From Opisthocomus hoazin (Eukaryota; Chordata; Aves; Opisthocomiformes; Opisthocomidae), in the NCBI RefSeq assembly GCF_030867145.1, contig NC_134440.1, positions 9,424,001 to 9,488,000 of the forward strand: a stretch of 64,000 nucleotides of DNA, given 5' to 3'. Shown piece after piece: positions 12,011 to 23,250 of the stretch (the first letter of the stretch is position 1; the number at the start of each line of letters is the position of its first letter). The translations under genes were made by a program, and so were the position numbers. The notes under the pieces are model-generated. The model was not told the origin of the DNA. It saw nothing but the letters and a program-made list of their open reading frames with translations, and did not search any database.

Positions 12011-13019
12011 AGGTCAGTTCCTGGCACTCGATGTGCTGGTTTGCGTGCTGAGGTAGGGTTGTGCTCCAGGGTGAGGCATTAAAGACCAGCCCGTTTAATT
12101 TTGGTTCCCCTTTTACTTGCAGATCCAAAGGATTATTTCCTTCTCTTCAGTTCCTGTAGTTCAGGGGAACTTCTGCTGGACGGTTGCATTTCCAGTGCCC
12201 CATGCCTCGTTCCTCCCCCTGCCTGTCGGAACGGTGGGGCTGAAGGCTGGTGCGATGAGGACGTGGCACAGGGCAGCGGTGCCGGAGCAAGCTGTCACGC
12301 TGGGGACCTGCTCGGGCACTGCGTGGAGAGCAAGATGGGTCCTTCACCTCTTCCGCTGTAAATCTGCGCTGTGGGGCTCTGCGGGTGAGCCGGGAGGTGA
12401 CAGCCGTTCTCTGGGCTATGACGGCTGCTGGAGCAGGGGCAGCTGATTAGCGTTCATGTGCTTAATGAACGATGGCAAGAGCACGAAAGGTGCCAGGAGC
12501 AGCATCTGCTGTGGGGGTACAAAGCTGATACAAATCTGCATGTCTGCACCCTTCTGTGCCTGGCAAGGGGGGTCTTTCAGGGTTAAATCGAGGCGAGTTC
12601 ATGTTCTCTCCTCAACTCGCTGTTGCAGATGCCCTCGCTGGGAGCGGGGCCGCGTGCGGCAGGTGCAAACAGCAAATAGGAGCAGAATGGGGAGAAAGAG
12701 TAGTGCGGAGCTGGAAATAGTTCCTTACGTAAAGGGCTGGTGCTTCAATCTCATTATTGTCTTAAGGAGCGGACACTTAGCTGCCTCTGACTCCTGCGAT
12801 GCGATCGGCAAGCTGATCAGCAATCGGCTTTGGGAACCCGGCAGGTGCCTCGTGGTGCGGTGACACGGCCGGTGCCCCTCGGCAGGACCTCGCCACCGCT
12901 CCTCTGAGCTCACAGCGCTCGTCCCCGTCAGCGTACGCCGGGTGGGAGCCTCCCTGCAAAGCCAGAGCCGCTGTCCCACAGCCCTGGACGGGAACCGCTG
13001 CCTTGGAGGGTCGGGCGCG
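12011..13019 (+). other. upstream region of the KCNV2-like gene
   Basis: No separate gene is seen. The reading frame of the potassium channel stays open leftward to about 12942 without an ATG, so the 5' UTR probably covers the last part of this stretch. No TATA box was recognised. Confidence 0.35.
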
Positions 13020-15927
13020 ATGAGGCAGCCGGGGACGAGGCGTGCGAGTCTCTCTGCCGGCCTGAAAACAGGGGCTCGCCGGGGCTGGTGCCGGACGCCG
13101 GAGGAGGAGGAGGTCCACATCCCGTTTGCGCAGGACAGCCTGGTAAGGCAATGGAGCTCCCTGCAGGACGTGACAGATGGAAGCCAGGAGAAAAGCCCGA
13201 CTCCCGTCCAAAGGAACAAGTACCTGCTCAACATCAACGTGGGTGGCAAACTGTTCCAGATAGCTTGCAAGGTAGCAGCTCGGTACCCGGTCACCAGGCT
13301 GGGGAAGCTGGCCCTGCACACAGACCCGATGAAGAAGCTGCAGCTCTGCGATGACTACTCGGTGCAGAAGAACGAGTATTTCTTTGACCGAGATCCTTCA
13401 ATTTTCCACTACATCTTCCACTTCTACCGCAGCGGGGTCCTGTGGATCATGGATGAGATGTGCCCCAGTAACTTTGTGGAGGAAATCGAGTACTGGGGAA
13501 TCCATCTGAAATACTCCCAGCGCTGCTGCCGGATCCTGTTTGAGGAAAAGCAAGATGAACTCAGCGAGTACCTGAAAATACAGAAGGAGCTGGAGGCAGA
13601 ACTGGAGCCCCTGGACTCAGTGGAGCAGTTTGAGGGCAAATTTCTGGGATGGTTTCGGAAGATGATCTGGAACCTCATTGAGAATCCGTACTCTTCTGTC
13701 CCAGCCAAGATCATTGCTGTCATGTCGAGCTTCTTTGTGCTCGTCTCCATCGTGGGCATGACACTGAGCACAGTGGAGGAGATGAAACACAAGACAGGGA
13801 AGATGTGGATGGAGCAGCTGGAGATGATCTGTGCCATCTTCTTCACCTCCGAATACCTCATGCGGCTCATATCTTCCTCCAGCTTCAAGAACTTTTTGCG
13901 GGCAGCGTTTAATGCTGTAGACCTGGTGGCCATCTTGCCCTTCTACATCCAGGTCCTCTTCGAAAATCTGGACGAAGGGGACACGCTTTACCATGAGGAA
14001 CTGCACAAGGTGGAGAGCGTGAGCAAGCTGGGCAAAGTCCTCAAGCTCATCAAGCTGATGAGGATCTTCCGCATCCTCAAGCTAGCACGTCACTCCACCG
14101 GCCTCCGGGCCTTCGGCTTCACCATGCGCCAGTGCTACCAGCAGGTTTGCTGCCTCCTCCTCTTCATCGCCATGGGGGTCTTCACCTTCTCCGCTCTCAT
14201 GCACTCGGTGGAACATGATGTCCCAGGCACCAACTTCACCAGCATCCCCTACGCGTGGTGGTGGGCAGCGGTAAGCTCTGAGCACCTCCTTCCAGCGAGG
14301 GGTGCGGTGGGACTCGCAGGTAGGGGCTGCGCCGGTGCTCGAGGGATTTGCCCGGGAGGCAGAAAAGGGTCCAGTCTTCCCACCAGCTCGGTAACGGTGG
14401 GAAACCCAGAGCCCTGCACGCGCTGGGAAAAGAAATCAGAGATTTGGGCTAAGCTCAGAGGCTCAAAAGCTGGTGCTGGGGTGGGATGGTGGGACAGAGG
14501 TGGTGGCCTGGGAACCTCCAGGCCCGTGTTCGTGACAAGGGGGATTTGACTCAGCCCGGGCTTTTTCTGTCAGGGGACCAAGTGTCGGGTGGACGTGGTT
14601 CAAACCCCGCGGGCACGGGGAGAGCTGCTTGGGGCAGGCGGAGGCCTGCGCAGCACCGCAGCCCGGCTGGGCTCGGGAGGTGCCAGGGGGTCTCAGAGCT
14701 CGGGGGGCTGAGCCGGGGGGCCCAGGGCTGCACGCAGGAACCGAGGAAATGAGGTCGCACCGTGCCTCAGCCCCTGCCCCGAGAGGGGACGCAGACCGGG
14801 GCGTGCTGCTGATGGGGTCGGGAGCCCGTGTGTGCCGCCCGCTCGGGCGGGAGCCGGCAGCTCAGCTCACAATAAACCCGGGATTGTGCTAAAGCGCTCG
14901 AGAGCCCGGGGTTACGAGGGCGCCTTGATGTACGGATGCGGTGACGCCACGGATCACTTCTGCTCTTACAATCCCCCTTGGCCACCACCGGCTGCCTGCT
15001 TCGAATTCATCCTTCCTCAAGGAAGTGAGAAATCACTTAGCGAGGTCGCCGGATCGGGGTGTTTGAGCGTCGCGGGCTGACCCTGTCCCCAGCAGCACGG
15101 CTCCGTGCGAAGCCCAGCCCGCTCTGCCCTGTCCCCACAGCCCTGCTCCCCTCTCATCCAGACGTGGTTCCTCTGGGTGCGTGCCTGCGCGCTGCCTCTG
15201 CTTCCCTTGGACCCAGGCTCCGGGAAGCTTCGTTCCCGTGGGACCGGGCAGCTCACGGCCAGGAAGCAGCGGAGCGGCTGCTCCGTGGGGTCAGGAAGCG
15301 CCCGCAGACAGCCTGGCTGCTGGGGACCACTCGGCTCGGCCATGTCCAGCTGCTCTGGAGGACACGCACGCGAAGGAGAAGAAGGAGCAGGGAGGGTTGC
15401 TGCTGGTCTGTGATGCTGAGGCCTCACCCAGCCCTTTTCTTGGGCTCCCCGAGCCCGCCGGGTGCAGCCCGGGGAGCTGAGCTGGCTGCCGGGGCAGGGA
15501 CAGCCGAGCTGGCTGCAGCCATGGCGCAGCGGCAGAGGGACGTGGGTCCCAGCACCCGCGGGTGGGGCCTGCCGGGCTGCTTCTTCCCATGGGATGACCC
15601 ACAGAGGTCCCTTCCAACCCTGACCATTCTGTGATTCTGTGATTCCTCGCCCAGGTCAGCCTCTCCACTGTGGGCTACGGGGACACTGTGCCCGACACGG
15701 TGCTGGGCAGGGTGGTGGCGTTCGGCTGCATCTCCTTTGGCATCATCCTCAACGGCATGCCCATCTCCATCCTCTACAACAAGTTTTCTGACTACTATGC
15801 CAAGCTGAAGGCCCACGAGAACGAGACCGGCCACTCGCTCAAGCTCTCCAGGAGGCTCCGCTTGAAGGAGCGAGTCCTGCGGAAGCTGTCGGAGTGCTGC
15901 AGAGCCGAGCCCCGCTGTCGCCACTGA
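13020..15927 (+). CDS. KCNV2: silent voltage-gated potassium channel subunit, KCNV2-like (Kv8 family), complete
   Basis: Kv8-type modifier subunit, expected to be silent alone and to co-assemble with Kv2 channels in the plasma membrane. Two exons, 13020-14270 and 15655-15927, joined in phase 0 at [15 protein letters not shown], the same place as the KCNV2 intron. The product is 507 residues. The T1 tetramerisation domain starts near residue 65 (LLNINVGGK). S1 is near 229, the S4 voltage sensor is at about 340-368 ([20 protein letters not shown]), the filter TVGYGD is at 422-427, and S6 reads [16 protein letters not shown] in place of the usual PVP bend, as in Kv8.2. ATG at 13020 is the first ATG in frame. 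Human KCNV2 is 545 residues and on 9p24, so this is more likely a second paralogue than the orthologue. Confidence 0.88.
15588..15644 (+). mobile_element. CR1 3'-tail remnant next to a splice acceptor
   Basis: GATGACCCACAGAGGTCCCT followed by CCATTCTGTGATTCTGTGAT is the last 50-60 bases of a CR1. It ends 10 bases before the acceptor AG (15653-15654) of exon 2 of the KCNV2-like gene. Confidence 0.8.
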
Positions 15928-16134
15928 CCACCGGCCTCCCACCCCCCTGGGGACCCCCTCCACCACGACACATCCTGCACTCCAGCCCGGCCGTCCCGCC
16001 GGTGGCTGCTGTCCCCGGGAGGCTGCACAGCTCGGGGGGCTGCTGTCATAAGGGGGCACTGCCAGCTTGGGCTGCTTGGAGGGATGAAGTGTGCCCGTGA
16101 CTGTTGTGACCTTCCTCAGCGTTGGGTGCTGGAG

Positions 16135-17217
16135 CCTGCTGTCCCGTGGAGCGGTCAGCGAAGGACCGGCTAGCGACCTGGCTGAAGGGCAGAGCCCAGA
16201 GGGTTGGCATCAGCGGCGCTGAGTCTGGTTGGAGGCCGGTAACCAGTGGTGTGCCCAGGGGTCAGTACTGGGCCCAGTCTTGTTTAACTTCTTCATCAGT
16301 GACCAGGATGAAGAGTTAGAGTGCACCCTCAGCAAGTTTGCTGATGGCACCAAACTGGGAGGTGTGGCAGACACACGGGCAGGCTGTGCTGCCATCCAGC
16401 GTGACCTGGACAGGCTGGAGAGGTGGGCAGAGAGGAACCTGATGAGGTTCAACAAGGGCAAGGGCAGGGTCCTGCACCTGGGGAGGAACAACCCCAGGCA
16501 CCAGTACAGGCTGGGGCGGCCCTGCTGGAGAGCAGCTCTGCGGAGAGGGACTGGGAGTGCTGGGGGACGACAGGGTGACCATGAGCCAGCAGCGTGCCCT
16601 GGGTGCCAAGAAGGTCAGTGGGATCCTGGGGTGCATTAGGAGGAGTGTGGGCAGCAGGTCAGGGAGGTTCTCCTCCCCCTCTGCTCTGCCCTGAGGGAGG
16701 CCCCATCTGCAGTGCTGTGTCCAGTGCTGGGCTCCCCAGTTCAAGAGAGATGAGGAGCTACTGGAGAGAGTCCAGCGGAGGGCTACGAGGATGAGGAGGG
16801 GACTGGAGCATCTCTGCTACGAGGAGAGGCTGAGGGAGCTGGGCTTGTTCAGCCTGGAGAAGAGAAGGCTGGGAGGGGACCTTAGAAATGCCTCTAAATA
16901 TCTGCAGGGTGGGGGTCAGGAGGATGGGGCCAGACTCTTTTCAGTGGTGCCCAGTGACAGGACAAGGGGCAACGGGCACAAACTGGAGCAGAGGAAGCTC
17001 CAGCTGAACCCGAGGAAGAACTTCTTCCCTCTGAGGGTGCCGGAGCCCTGGCCCAGGCTGCCCAGGGAGGCTGTGGAGTCTCCTTCTCTGGAGATATTCC
17101 AGCCCCGCCTGGCCGCGGTGCTGTGCAGCTGCTCTGGGTGACCCTGCTTGGGCAGGGGGTTGGGCTGGGGGACACACAGAGGGCCCTGCCAGCCCCCAAC
17201 ATTCTGGGATTCTGTAG
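16135..17217 (+). mobile_element. CR1 LINE, 5'-truncated, with reverse-transcriptase remnants
   Basis: About 1.08 kb in the plus orientation. It translates to [12 protein letters not shown], then [19 protein letters not shown] and [19 protein letters not shown], then the 3' region ending at CATTCTGGGATTCTG. The catalytic motif reads FADG, not FADD, and there is at least one frame change, so the copy is inactive. It may lie in the 3' UTR of the KCNV2-like gene if the AATAAA at 17678-17683 is that gene's poly(A) signal. Confidence 0.92.
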
Positions 17218-17677
17218 CGAGCGTGCTGTATGGCCAAGGCAGGACGTCCGTCCGTCGTGGGCTGGGGCGTGGGCCCCCCCGAGGAGGCGGGGAGTGGGTG
17301 GTGGGATGCGCGGAGCTGGACCCCATCACCTTTCTGAGGAAGGCAGAAGTGGACACAGTGACAAGGCAAAGCCCAGCGTGACACCAGCGCAGGCTCCCGG
17401 GGCGAGTGGGACACACAAGCCCCCGCGGCAGGCAGGGGCCTGGGACCCCGGGGCTCCTTCCCAGCCCAGCAGACCCCCCGCCCAGCGCGAGTCCAGCGTG
17501 GGGATGTGGGCGAACCCCACTGAGAAGATGGCAGCCACGCTTCCTTCCAGCCAAGCCCACCTTCCTTCGCACTGCCCTGGGAGCAGGGTCCTGGCTCGGG
17601 GTGCTGCTTTGGTGGGACCCGCGGGCACCCCAGGGCTGCAGAGCCGGGAGCCAGAGCGTCCCCAGGAACCGGCGTTT

Positions 17678-17683
17678 AATAAA
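17678..17683 (+). terminator. possible poly(A) signal of the KCNV2-like gene
   Basis: AATAAA on the plus strand about 1.75 kb after the stop codon. Assignment is by position only. Confidence 0.3.
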
Positions 17684-17689
17684 CCAGGC

Positions 17690-18770
17690 CAAAAGCGTTG
17701 GTTGTCGTCGATTGCTGACGAACCACTTTGCTCCTCATTCTGGGGTGGGGAGGGGGCGTCTCCCCAGGGCTCGCAGCCCCCCTGTCCTGCCCATCGGTGG
17801 GAGGACGGGGGTCTGGTGGGGCGCAGGTGACCCTGTCTGCGTGTTGGCTGTGGGATGAGGTGCCTGGCCCTGGGGAGCTGGGACACCCGCACGTGCTGGG
17901 GACGCACTGGATGGCTCTGCCCTGTGGTCACATCTCGGTGGCGGGGGGGGGACAGTTTGGGGGCACAGGGGAAGGACTGGCCCTCTGCTGTGGGACCGTA
18001 CCTGGTCAATGGGCCCCCGGGGGGAGTCAGCCTTCCCCTGGGGGGGGACGGGGAGAGAGACCCCAGGGTGCAGGGCAGGGCCGACAGCCGCGGGTGCTGC
18101 CTGCGGGTGGGAGGAAGCCAGTGCCTGCCGGGCCAGGGTGGAAGCTGGTGGCTTGTGAGCTGGGCTTGGGGCTGGAGAGGTGCTGGGGGTCCTGGTGTCA
18201 GCCTGGGAGACCACGGTTCAGCCGCTGCTGCTGGGAGCTGGTGGAAAGTGGCTCGGCGAGGCTGAGCCCGCTGGCGGGGACAGCCACGTTCCAGCCAAGC
18301 CCTGGACCGCAGGGGACAAGGGGGCTGTGTCAGCGGGTGTGAGATGGGGACCCCTGCCCTGACCCCCAGCACCCACACCCGCTCTCGGGTGCCCACATCG
18401 ACACCCACCCTCTGTACAACCCCCCCAGCACCAACACCCCCCCCCAACATCAATCAGCTCTGCTTCCCACCCTATCGCTCTTCAGCGAGGAACCTCTGGG
18501 CCCAGCACAGCCTCCTCCGGCCATCCTCACCCAGAGACCCCCTTCCCCACCCCCCCCACCCCGGCAGTGTCACCTCCGGGCACCCCTCCACCCCGCACCC
18601 CATCACCGCGTCCCCCCAGTCGCCTGCTTGGGGAACCCCCCTGCCCCTGGCTGCGGGCTGGCTGGTGGAGCCCGAGATCATTCAGCTCCCAAGGACCGGG
18701 GTGCAGCAGCGGGACAGCACCCCACCCCGCGCCCCCGGCCGGCGGCCCCGCACGCAGCCCCTCAGAGAAC
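17690..18770. other. GC-rich intergenic stretch between convergent genes
   Basis: Holds C-rich runs and long open frames in several phases caused by high GC. No splice-flanked exon or known repeat was found. Confidence 0.4.
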
Positions 18771-18776
18771 GGCACG

Positions 18777-18782
18777 TTTAAT
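18777..18782 (-). terminator. possible ADMP poly(A) signal (ATTAAA)
   Basis: TTTAAT on the plus strand is ATTAAA on the minus strand, about 420 bases beyond the ADMP stop codon. It is the common variant signal. It places the motif at 18877-18893 inside the ADMP 3' UTR. Confidence 0.4.
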
Positions 18783-18876
18783 AGTTCCTCTGGGTCCATT
18801 TTCCAAGGCACGGCGATGGACAGACATTCACAGGGCACTGTACAGGCGGTTTCTCTCATATATTAGGGCTCTCGCT

Positions 18877-18893
18877 ATTTACATATAGTACAG
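18877..18893 (-). promoter_or_regulatory. 3' UTR motif shared with the neighbouring gene
   Basis: Minus strand reads CTGTACTATATGTAAAT. The same 17 bases occur at 24754-24770 in the PNHD 3' UTR. Here the next base makes TGTAAATA, which fits the Pumilio-binding consensus UGUANAUA. Confidence 0.5.
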
Positions 18894-19200
18894 CCTGCGG
18901 GCAGCCGCTGCCTGGGCGAGGGGCCCGGCACCCCCGCGCAGGGCACCCCAAAACGGAGCTGACGTCCCGGCGCTGCCGAGTCACACCGGCTCGTTCGCGC
19001 CGATTTAACCAGAGCTGGGCCCTGAGCCTTCCTGGGCACGACCGGGGGGGGACGGGCACGCCAGCCGGGGCAGAGCCCCACACCCCCTCACTTGGCTCAG
19101 CCCGGTCTCTTTTTGGGGGGGTTTCAGGACACCCGCAGAGACGCTCCGGCGCGAGGAGCCTCGGCCGTGGCGGCGTTTCCCCCTCCCTGCTCCTCCCGCC

Positions 19201-22200
19201 TCAGTGGCAGCCGCAGCTCCCGGCCACCATGTCGTCGTACTGCTTGAGGACCACGTTCTCGTCGTCATCGAAGTAGAGGAGGTTGATGGAGTAGAGCTTG
19301 TCGGGCACGCAGCAGGGGCTGCCGACGCCCTCGCTCAGCTTGAGGGCGTTGATGATGGACTGCACCGTGGCGTGGTTCGTCGGCCGCATGTTCTCGCCCA
19401 GCGGGAAGGGGCAGGAGCCCTTGCAGTGGTAGGCGTTGTAGCCCCGCGGCGAGATGATCCAGCCGGACCAGCCGATCTCCTCGAAGTCCACGGACAAGGG
19501 ATGCTTCTGGCAGGGCTGGAGCCGGTCCAGGGAGCGCGTGCTGCGCAGCCCGCTCAGCTTGGCCACCGACATCTTGGCGGGGAGAACGGGAGCCGGTGGC
19601 TGCGAATCTGCCAGAAAGGAGCACCCGGTGCCGTCAGCCACCCGCTGACCCTGGGAGGAGGGAGAACGTGGTGCAGCCCCCCCCCCCCCGGCCACCCCTC
19701 TCTGCAGGTCTTGCCTGGGTGCAGGAGCCCTTCGGTCACAGCCTGTCCCCGGCCCGGGCAGAGCCACCAGCAGGTGACAACCTCCCAGCCCCACGGCAGC
19801 GCTCGGCAGGGCAGGCAAAATCCAGATCTACATCTGCGAGCCTGCACCCCCGCACGGACCAAACCAGAAAGCAGAGAGTTGCCCAGAAGGCCAATGGTAT
19901 CGGTGCATTCAGAGGAGTGTGGGCAGCAGGTCAGGGAGGGTCTCCTCCCCCTCTGCTCTGCCCTGGGGAGGCCCCATCTGCAGTGCTGTGTCCAGTGCTG
20001 GGCTCCCCAGTTCAAGAAAGATGAGGAGCTACTGGAGAGAGCCCAGTGCAGGGCTACGAGGATGAGGAGGGGACTGGAGCATCTCTGCTACGAGGAGAGG
20101 CTGAGGGAGCTGGGCTTGTTCAGCCTGGAGAAGAGAAGGCTGAGAGGGGACTTTCGAAATGCCTCTAAATATCTGCAGGGTGGGGGTCAGGAGGACGGGG
20201 CCAGGCTCTGTTCAGTGGTGCCCAGCGACAGGACAAGGGGCAACGGGCACAAACTGGAGCAGAGGAAGCTCCAGCTGAACCCCAGGAAGAACTTCTTCCC
20301 TCTGAGGGTGACGGAGCCCTGGCCCAGGCTGCCCAGGGAGGCTGTGGAGTCTCCTTCTCTGGAGATATTCCAGCCCCGCCTGGCCACGGTGCTGTGCAGC
20401 TGCTCTGGGTGACCCTGCTTGGGCAGGGGGTTGGGCTGGGGGACCCACAGAGGGCCCTGCCGACCCCCACCATGCTGGGATTCTGGGATTCTGTGACAGC
20501 CTCTCCCTCTGGCCAGGGAAGGAGCTTTGGATTTGACAGACCCCACGCGTGGGGAGCACACCAGACTCCAGAGGCACTGAGGAAGCTGTGCCAGGGAACA
20601 TGGAACCCACCTGGGAAGCCGGCCACGGGCAGCGACGCTCCCCGGCGCCCATCATCCGTGAACAGGACCAACATGGGCTTCTTGCTCTCATGGTCCCTGC
20701 CGGACGCGAACTGCAGCGGCGGGGGGTCCAGTGGGCTCCCGCCCAGGCCCTGGACCGTCACCAGCAGACCCTGGTTGCTGCTTTCATCTTTGGTCCAGTC
20801 GTGAACCTGGGGAACCAAACCAGCGTCACCGCGGGACAGGGACCGTGCCGGTGTCCCCACGGCAGCTGCCAGGCCAGCAGACCCTCTGAATGAACTGGGA
20901 CCCCCCCCAGAGCCGCGCTCCATCTCCCAGCTGTGGGAAGGGGCTGTGCTGCTCGGGGGCTGCGTGAACTGGGACACCCCCCCCCCCCCCAGAGCCGCGC
21001 TCCATCTCCCAGCCGTGGGAAGGGGCTGTGCTGCTCAGGGGCTGCGTGAACTGGGACCCCCCCCCCCCAGAGCCGCGCTCCATCTCCCAGCCGTGGGAAG
21101 GGGCTGTGCTGCTGGGGGGCTGCGGCGCAGGGGCTGTCGCTGCAGGACCCTGCACCATCGTTCCCCAAGGAGCACTGGGACCAGTCTGGGGCAGGACGGA
21201 GCAGCCCCCCGGGACGCTCGCAGGGCTCTTACCCCCTCCCAGAGGCTGTACCCCCCCCCCCACGCTGCTGCGGAGAGTACAGATGGGAAACTGCATTGGA
21301 GCCTGAAACGCCGCTGGGGGTGAAATGGGCTAAAAAAAAGCTCCAGCACACAAACCCCGGGGTTCCCTCTGCCACTGGGTCCAGGGGAACAGCAACTCAC
21401 GGCCTGCGTGATGGCGAACACCTCCCAGCCCGAGCCCTGCAGCGCGACCAGCCTGGCTGCCAGCAGCTTCTTCCCTCCGGGAGCGTCCGGCTCGCTCTCG
21501 CCCAGCACTTGGTAGACGCTGACCTGGGGAAGGCAGCAAAGGGCCATTACCACCGGGGAAGGAGCCCGGACACAGCTACCGGGGGAAAAAAGGGGTGGAA
21601 GATGGGGGAGCTGTGATATTTAAGAACCCGCCATGGTTAAATCATTGTGACTCTGTGCAACGCAGTGACTTTGGGTCGTGTGATTTTCACAGAGCCGGGC
21701 TGTGCTCCCGCTGCCGGCTGGTGACCGCTGCACGCCGGTGGCATCCCGGGCCCAGGCTGGTGCACATCCCTGTCCCTGCCTCCATCCCCATCCCATCCCC
21801 ATCCCATCCCCATCCCCATTCCATCCCATCCCATCCCATCCCCACCTCCATCCCCATCCCATCCCGTCTCATCCCATCCCCATCCCGTCCCATCCCATCC
21901 CCATCCCATCCCCATCCCCATTCCATCCCATCCCATCCCCATCCCCATCCCATCCCCATCCCATCCCCATCCCCATCCCATCCCATCCCATCCCATCCCA
22001 TCCCATCCCATCCCATCCCATCCCATCCCATCCCATCCCATCCCCACCTCCATCCCCATCCCATCCCGTCCCATCCCATCCCCATCCCCATCCCATCCCC
22101 ATCCCCATCCCCATCCCCATCCACCCCATCCCCATCCCCATCCCCATCCCCATCCCCCCCATCCCCATTCCCATCCCCATCCCATCTCTATCCCCATCCG

Positions 22201-22863
22201 CATCTCATCGCATCCCATCTCATCCCGTCCCCATCCCCATCCCACCCCGTCCCTATCCCATCCCCATCCCATCCTGTCCCCATCCCCTCCCAGCCCCATC
22301 CCCATCCTCACCCCCGTCCCCATCCCCATCCCTGTCCCCCCCTCACCCGGCAGAGGTGCTGCCGTTTGGGCCCGTCGGTGGCCCTGGGCCAGAGGCGGAA
22401 GAGATGCAGCTCCGCTGTCAGGATCTTCTCGTTCTTGGCCACGCTGGAGAGGACGAAGAGGAACCGCATCTTCTCGCTGTGAGCTGGAGGGAAGGACGGG
22501 TTGAGAAGCGGAGCCGAACTGGGGGTGGTACCTCCTCCAGCAGCGCTTGGCCCCTTCCCGCAGCCCCGTCCCCAGCGCCACGGGGACCCCCCCACCCTTA
22601 CTTTTATCCAGGAAGCTGCGGACCGTGTTGCCCTCCAGGATGTCGGGGTTTTTGGTGACGCCGTCCGCGTTGGCGACGGTGTTGAACAGATCCACCATGT
22701 ACTGGGGGGGCTGCTTGAAGTGAGCGGGGGGCGGCGGAGGGTCTTCCATGCCAAAGACTTCCAGGAGCCTCTTCAGCGCCTCAGCCCGCCGGCTCACCGC
22801 GCCGGCCGGGCTCGGGCACAGCGGCTTGGCCAGGGCCAGCAGCAGCAGGACGGTCCCCAGCAT
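19201..22863 (-). CDS. ADMP: ADMP, BMP-family secreted ligand, complete
   Basis: Anti-dorsalizing morphogenetic protein, a secreted BMP-type ligand made in the embryonic organizer. Five exons: 22863-22602, 22483-22347, 21523-21401, 20806-20611 and 19607-19201, phases 1, 0, 0 and 1, all GT-AG, giving 374 residues. A signal peptide (MLGTVLLLLALAKPL) starts the propeptide, which includes EKILTAELHLFRL, GWEVFAITQA and MLVLFTDDGRRGAS. A furin-type site RSTR ends at residue 265. The 109-residue mature region holds all seven cystine-knot cysteines, with CKGSCPFPLG, NHATVQSIINAL and the end GSCGCH. ADMP was chosen over BMP2/4 because of the WIISPRGYNAY stretch, the gap-free propeptide similarity and the pinhead-like neighbour. 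Intron 2 holds a CCCAT array and intron 4 a CR1. Confidence 0.87.
19893..20495 (+). mobile_element. CR1 LINE 3' fragment in ADMP intron 4
   Basis: Starts GTGCATTCAGAGGAGTGTGG and ends CTGGGATTCTGGGATTCTG; about 600 bases of CR1 3' sequence, antisense to ADMP. It is very similar to the right half of the copy at 16135-17217, so the same subfamily. Confidence 0.92.
20891..21124. repeat. three tandem copies of a 74-82 base unit in ADMP intron 4
   Basis: TGAACTGGGAC recurs at 20891, 20965 and 21047, each followed by a C run, AGAGCCGCGCTCCATCTCCC and GTGGGAAGGGGCTGTGCTGC. Unit length varies mainly with the C run. The near identity suggests recent duplication. Confidence 0.9.
21781..22337. repeat. 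CCCAT/CCCCAT satellite array in ADMP intron 2
   Basis: About 550 bases built from CATCCC and CATCCCC words with minor variants. The minus (transcribed) strand is a long GGGATGG-type tract. It ends within about 10 bases of the exon 2 donor at 22346. Confidence 0.95.
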
Positions 22864-22913
22864 GGCTCCGCGGTCCCTCCCCGGCTCGACTCCCTCCTGC
22901 CTCCCCGGCACTG

Positions 22914-22921
22914 CTTTTATA
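22914..22921 (-). promoter_or_regulatory. ADMP TATA box
   Basis: Minus strand TATAAAAG from 22921 to 22914, about 58 bases before the ADMP start codon. Transcription would begin near 22890, leaving a 5' UTR of about 28 bases. Confidence 0.6.
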
Positions 22922-22939
22922 ACTCGCTGGAAAGATGGA

Positions 22940-23045
22940 TTGGAGTCAAATATGCACAAGAGCAATCAGGAGGGTAAAGAGAGCTAATTGCCATGCTAAC
23001 TAGGTGCGAAGCTGGGCACCCTGCACCAATTAGCCCCAGTACACA
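22940..23045. promoter_or_regulatory. candidate ADMP proximal element with homeodomain-type sites
   Basis: Directly upstream of the ADMP TATA box lies an AT-richer, non-repetitive stretch with the cores AGCTAATTGCC, CATGCTAACTAG and ACCAATTAGCC. TAAT cores are typical homeodomain sites. The role is inferred from position and composition only. Confidence 0.3.
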
Positions 23046-23250
23046 AGCAGGAGGGGAGGACGCTTCACCCGGTGCTCCCCGGGGCTGGCGGGGGTCTGGG
23101 GGCCGCAGCCCCTCGCCACGGCCCTGCCTGGGCTGCGTTTGCTCTCCGTGGGAGACTAACTGGTTTTTAATGATGGTGCTAATGGGACAAACAGGAGGAC
23201 CTCTGTGCGGAGGAACGCAGCCCCCTGAGAGCCGAGCGGGCTGGGCGAGC

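Noticed and set aside
12942-13019. Upstream extension of the potassium channel frame
   Set aside because: The extension contains no ATG; the first ATG in frame is at 13020, which gives a KCNV2-like N-terminus.
21637-22965. Very long open frame on the minus strand with hundreds of Gly, Met, Asp and Trp residues
   Set aside because: It is read-through of ADMP exons 1 and 2 and the intron satellite; clear GT-AG splice sites and phase show that the array is intronic.
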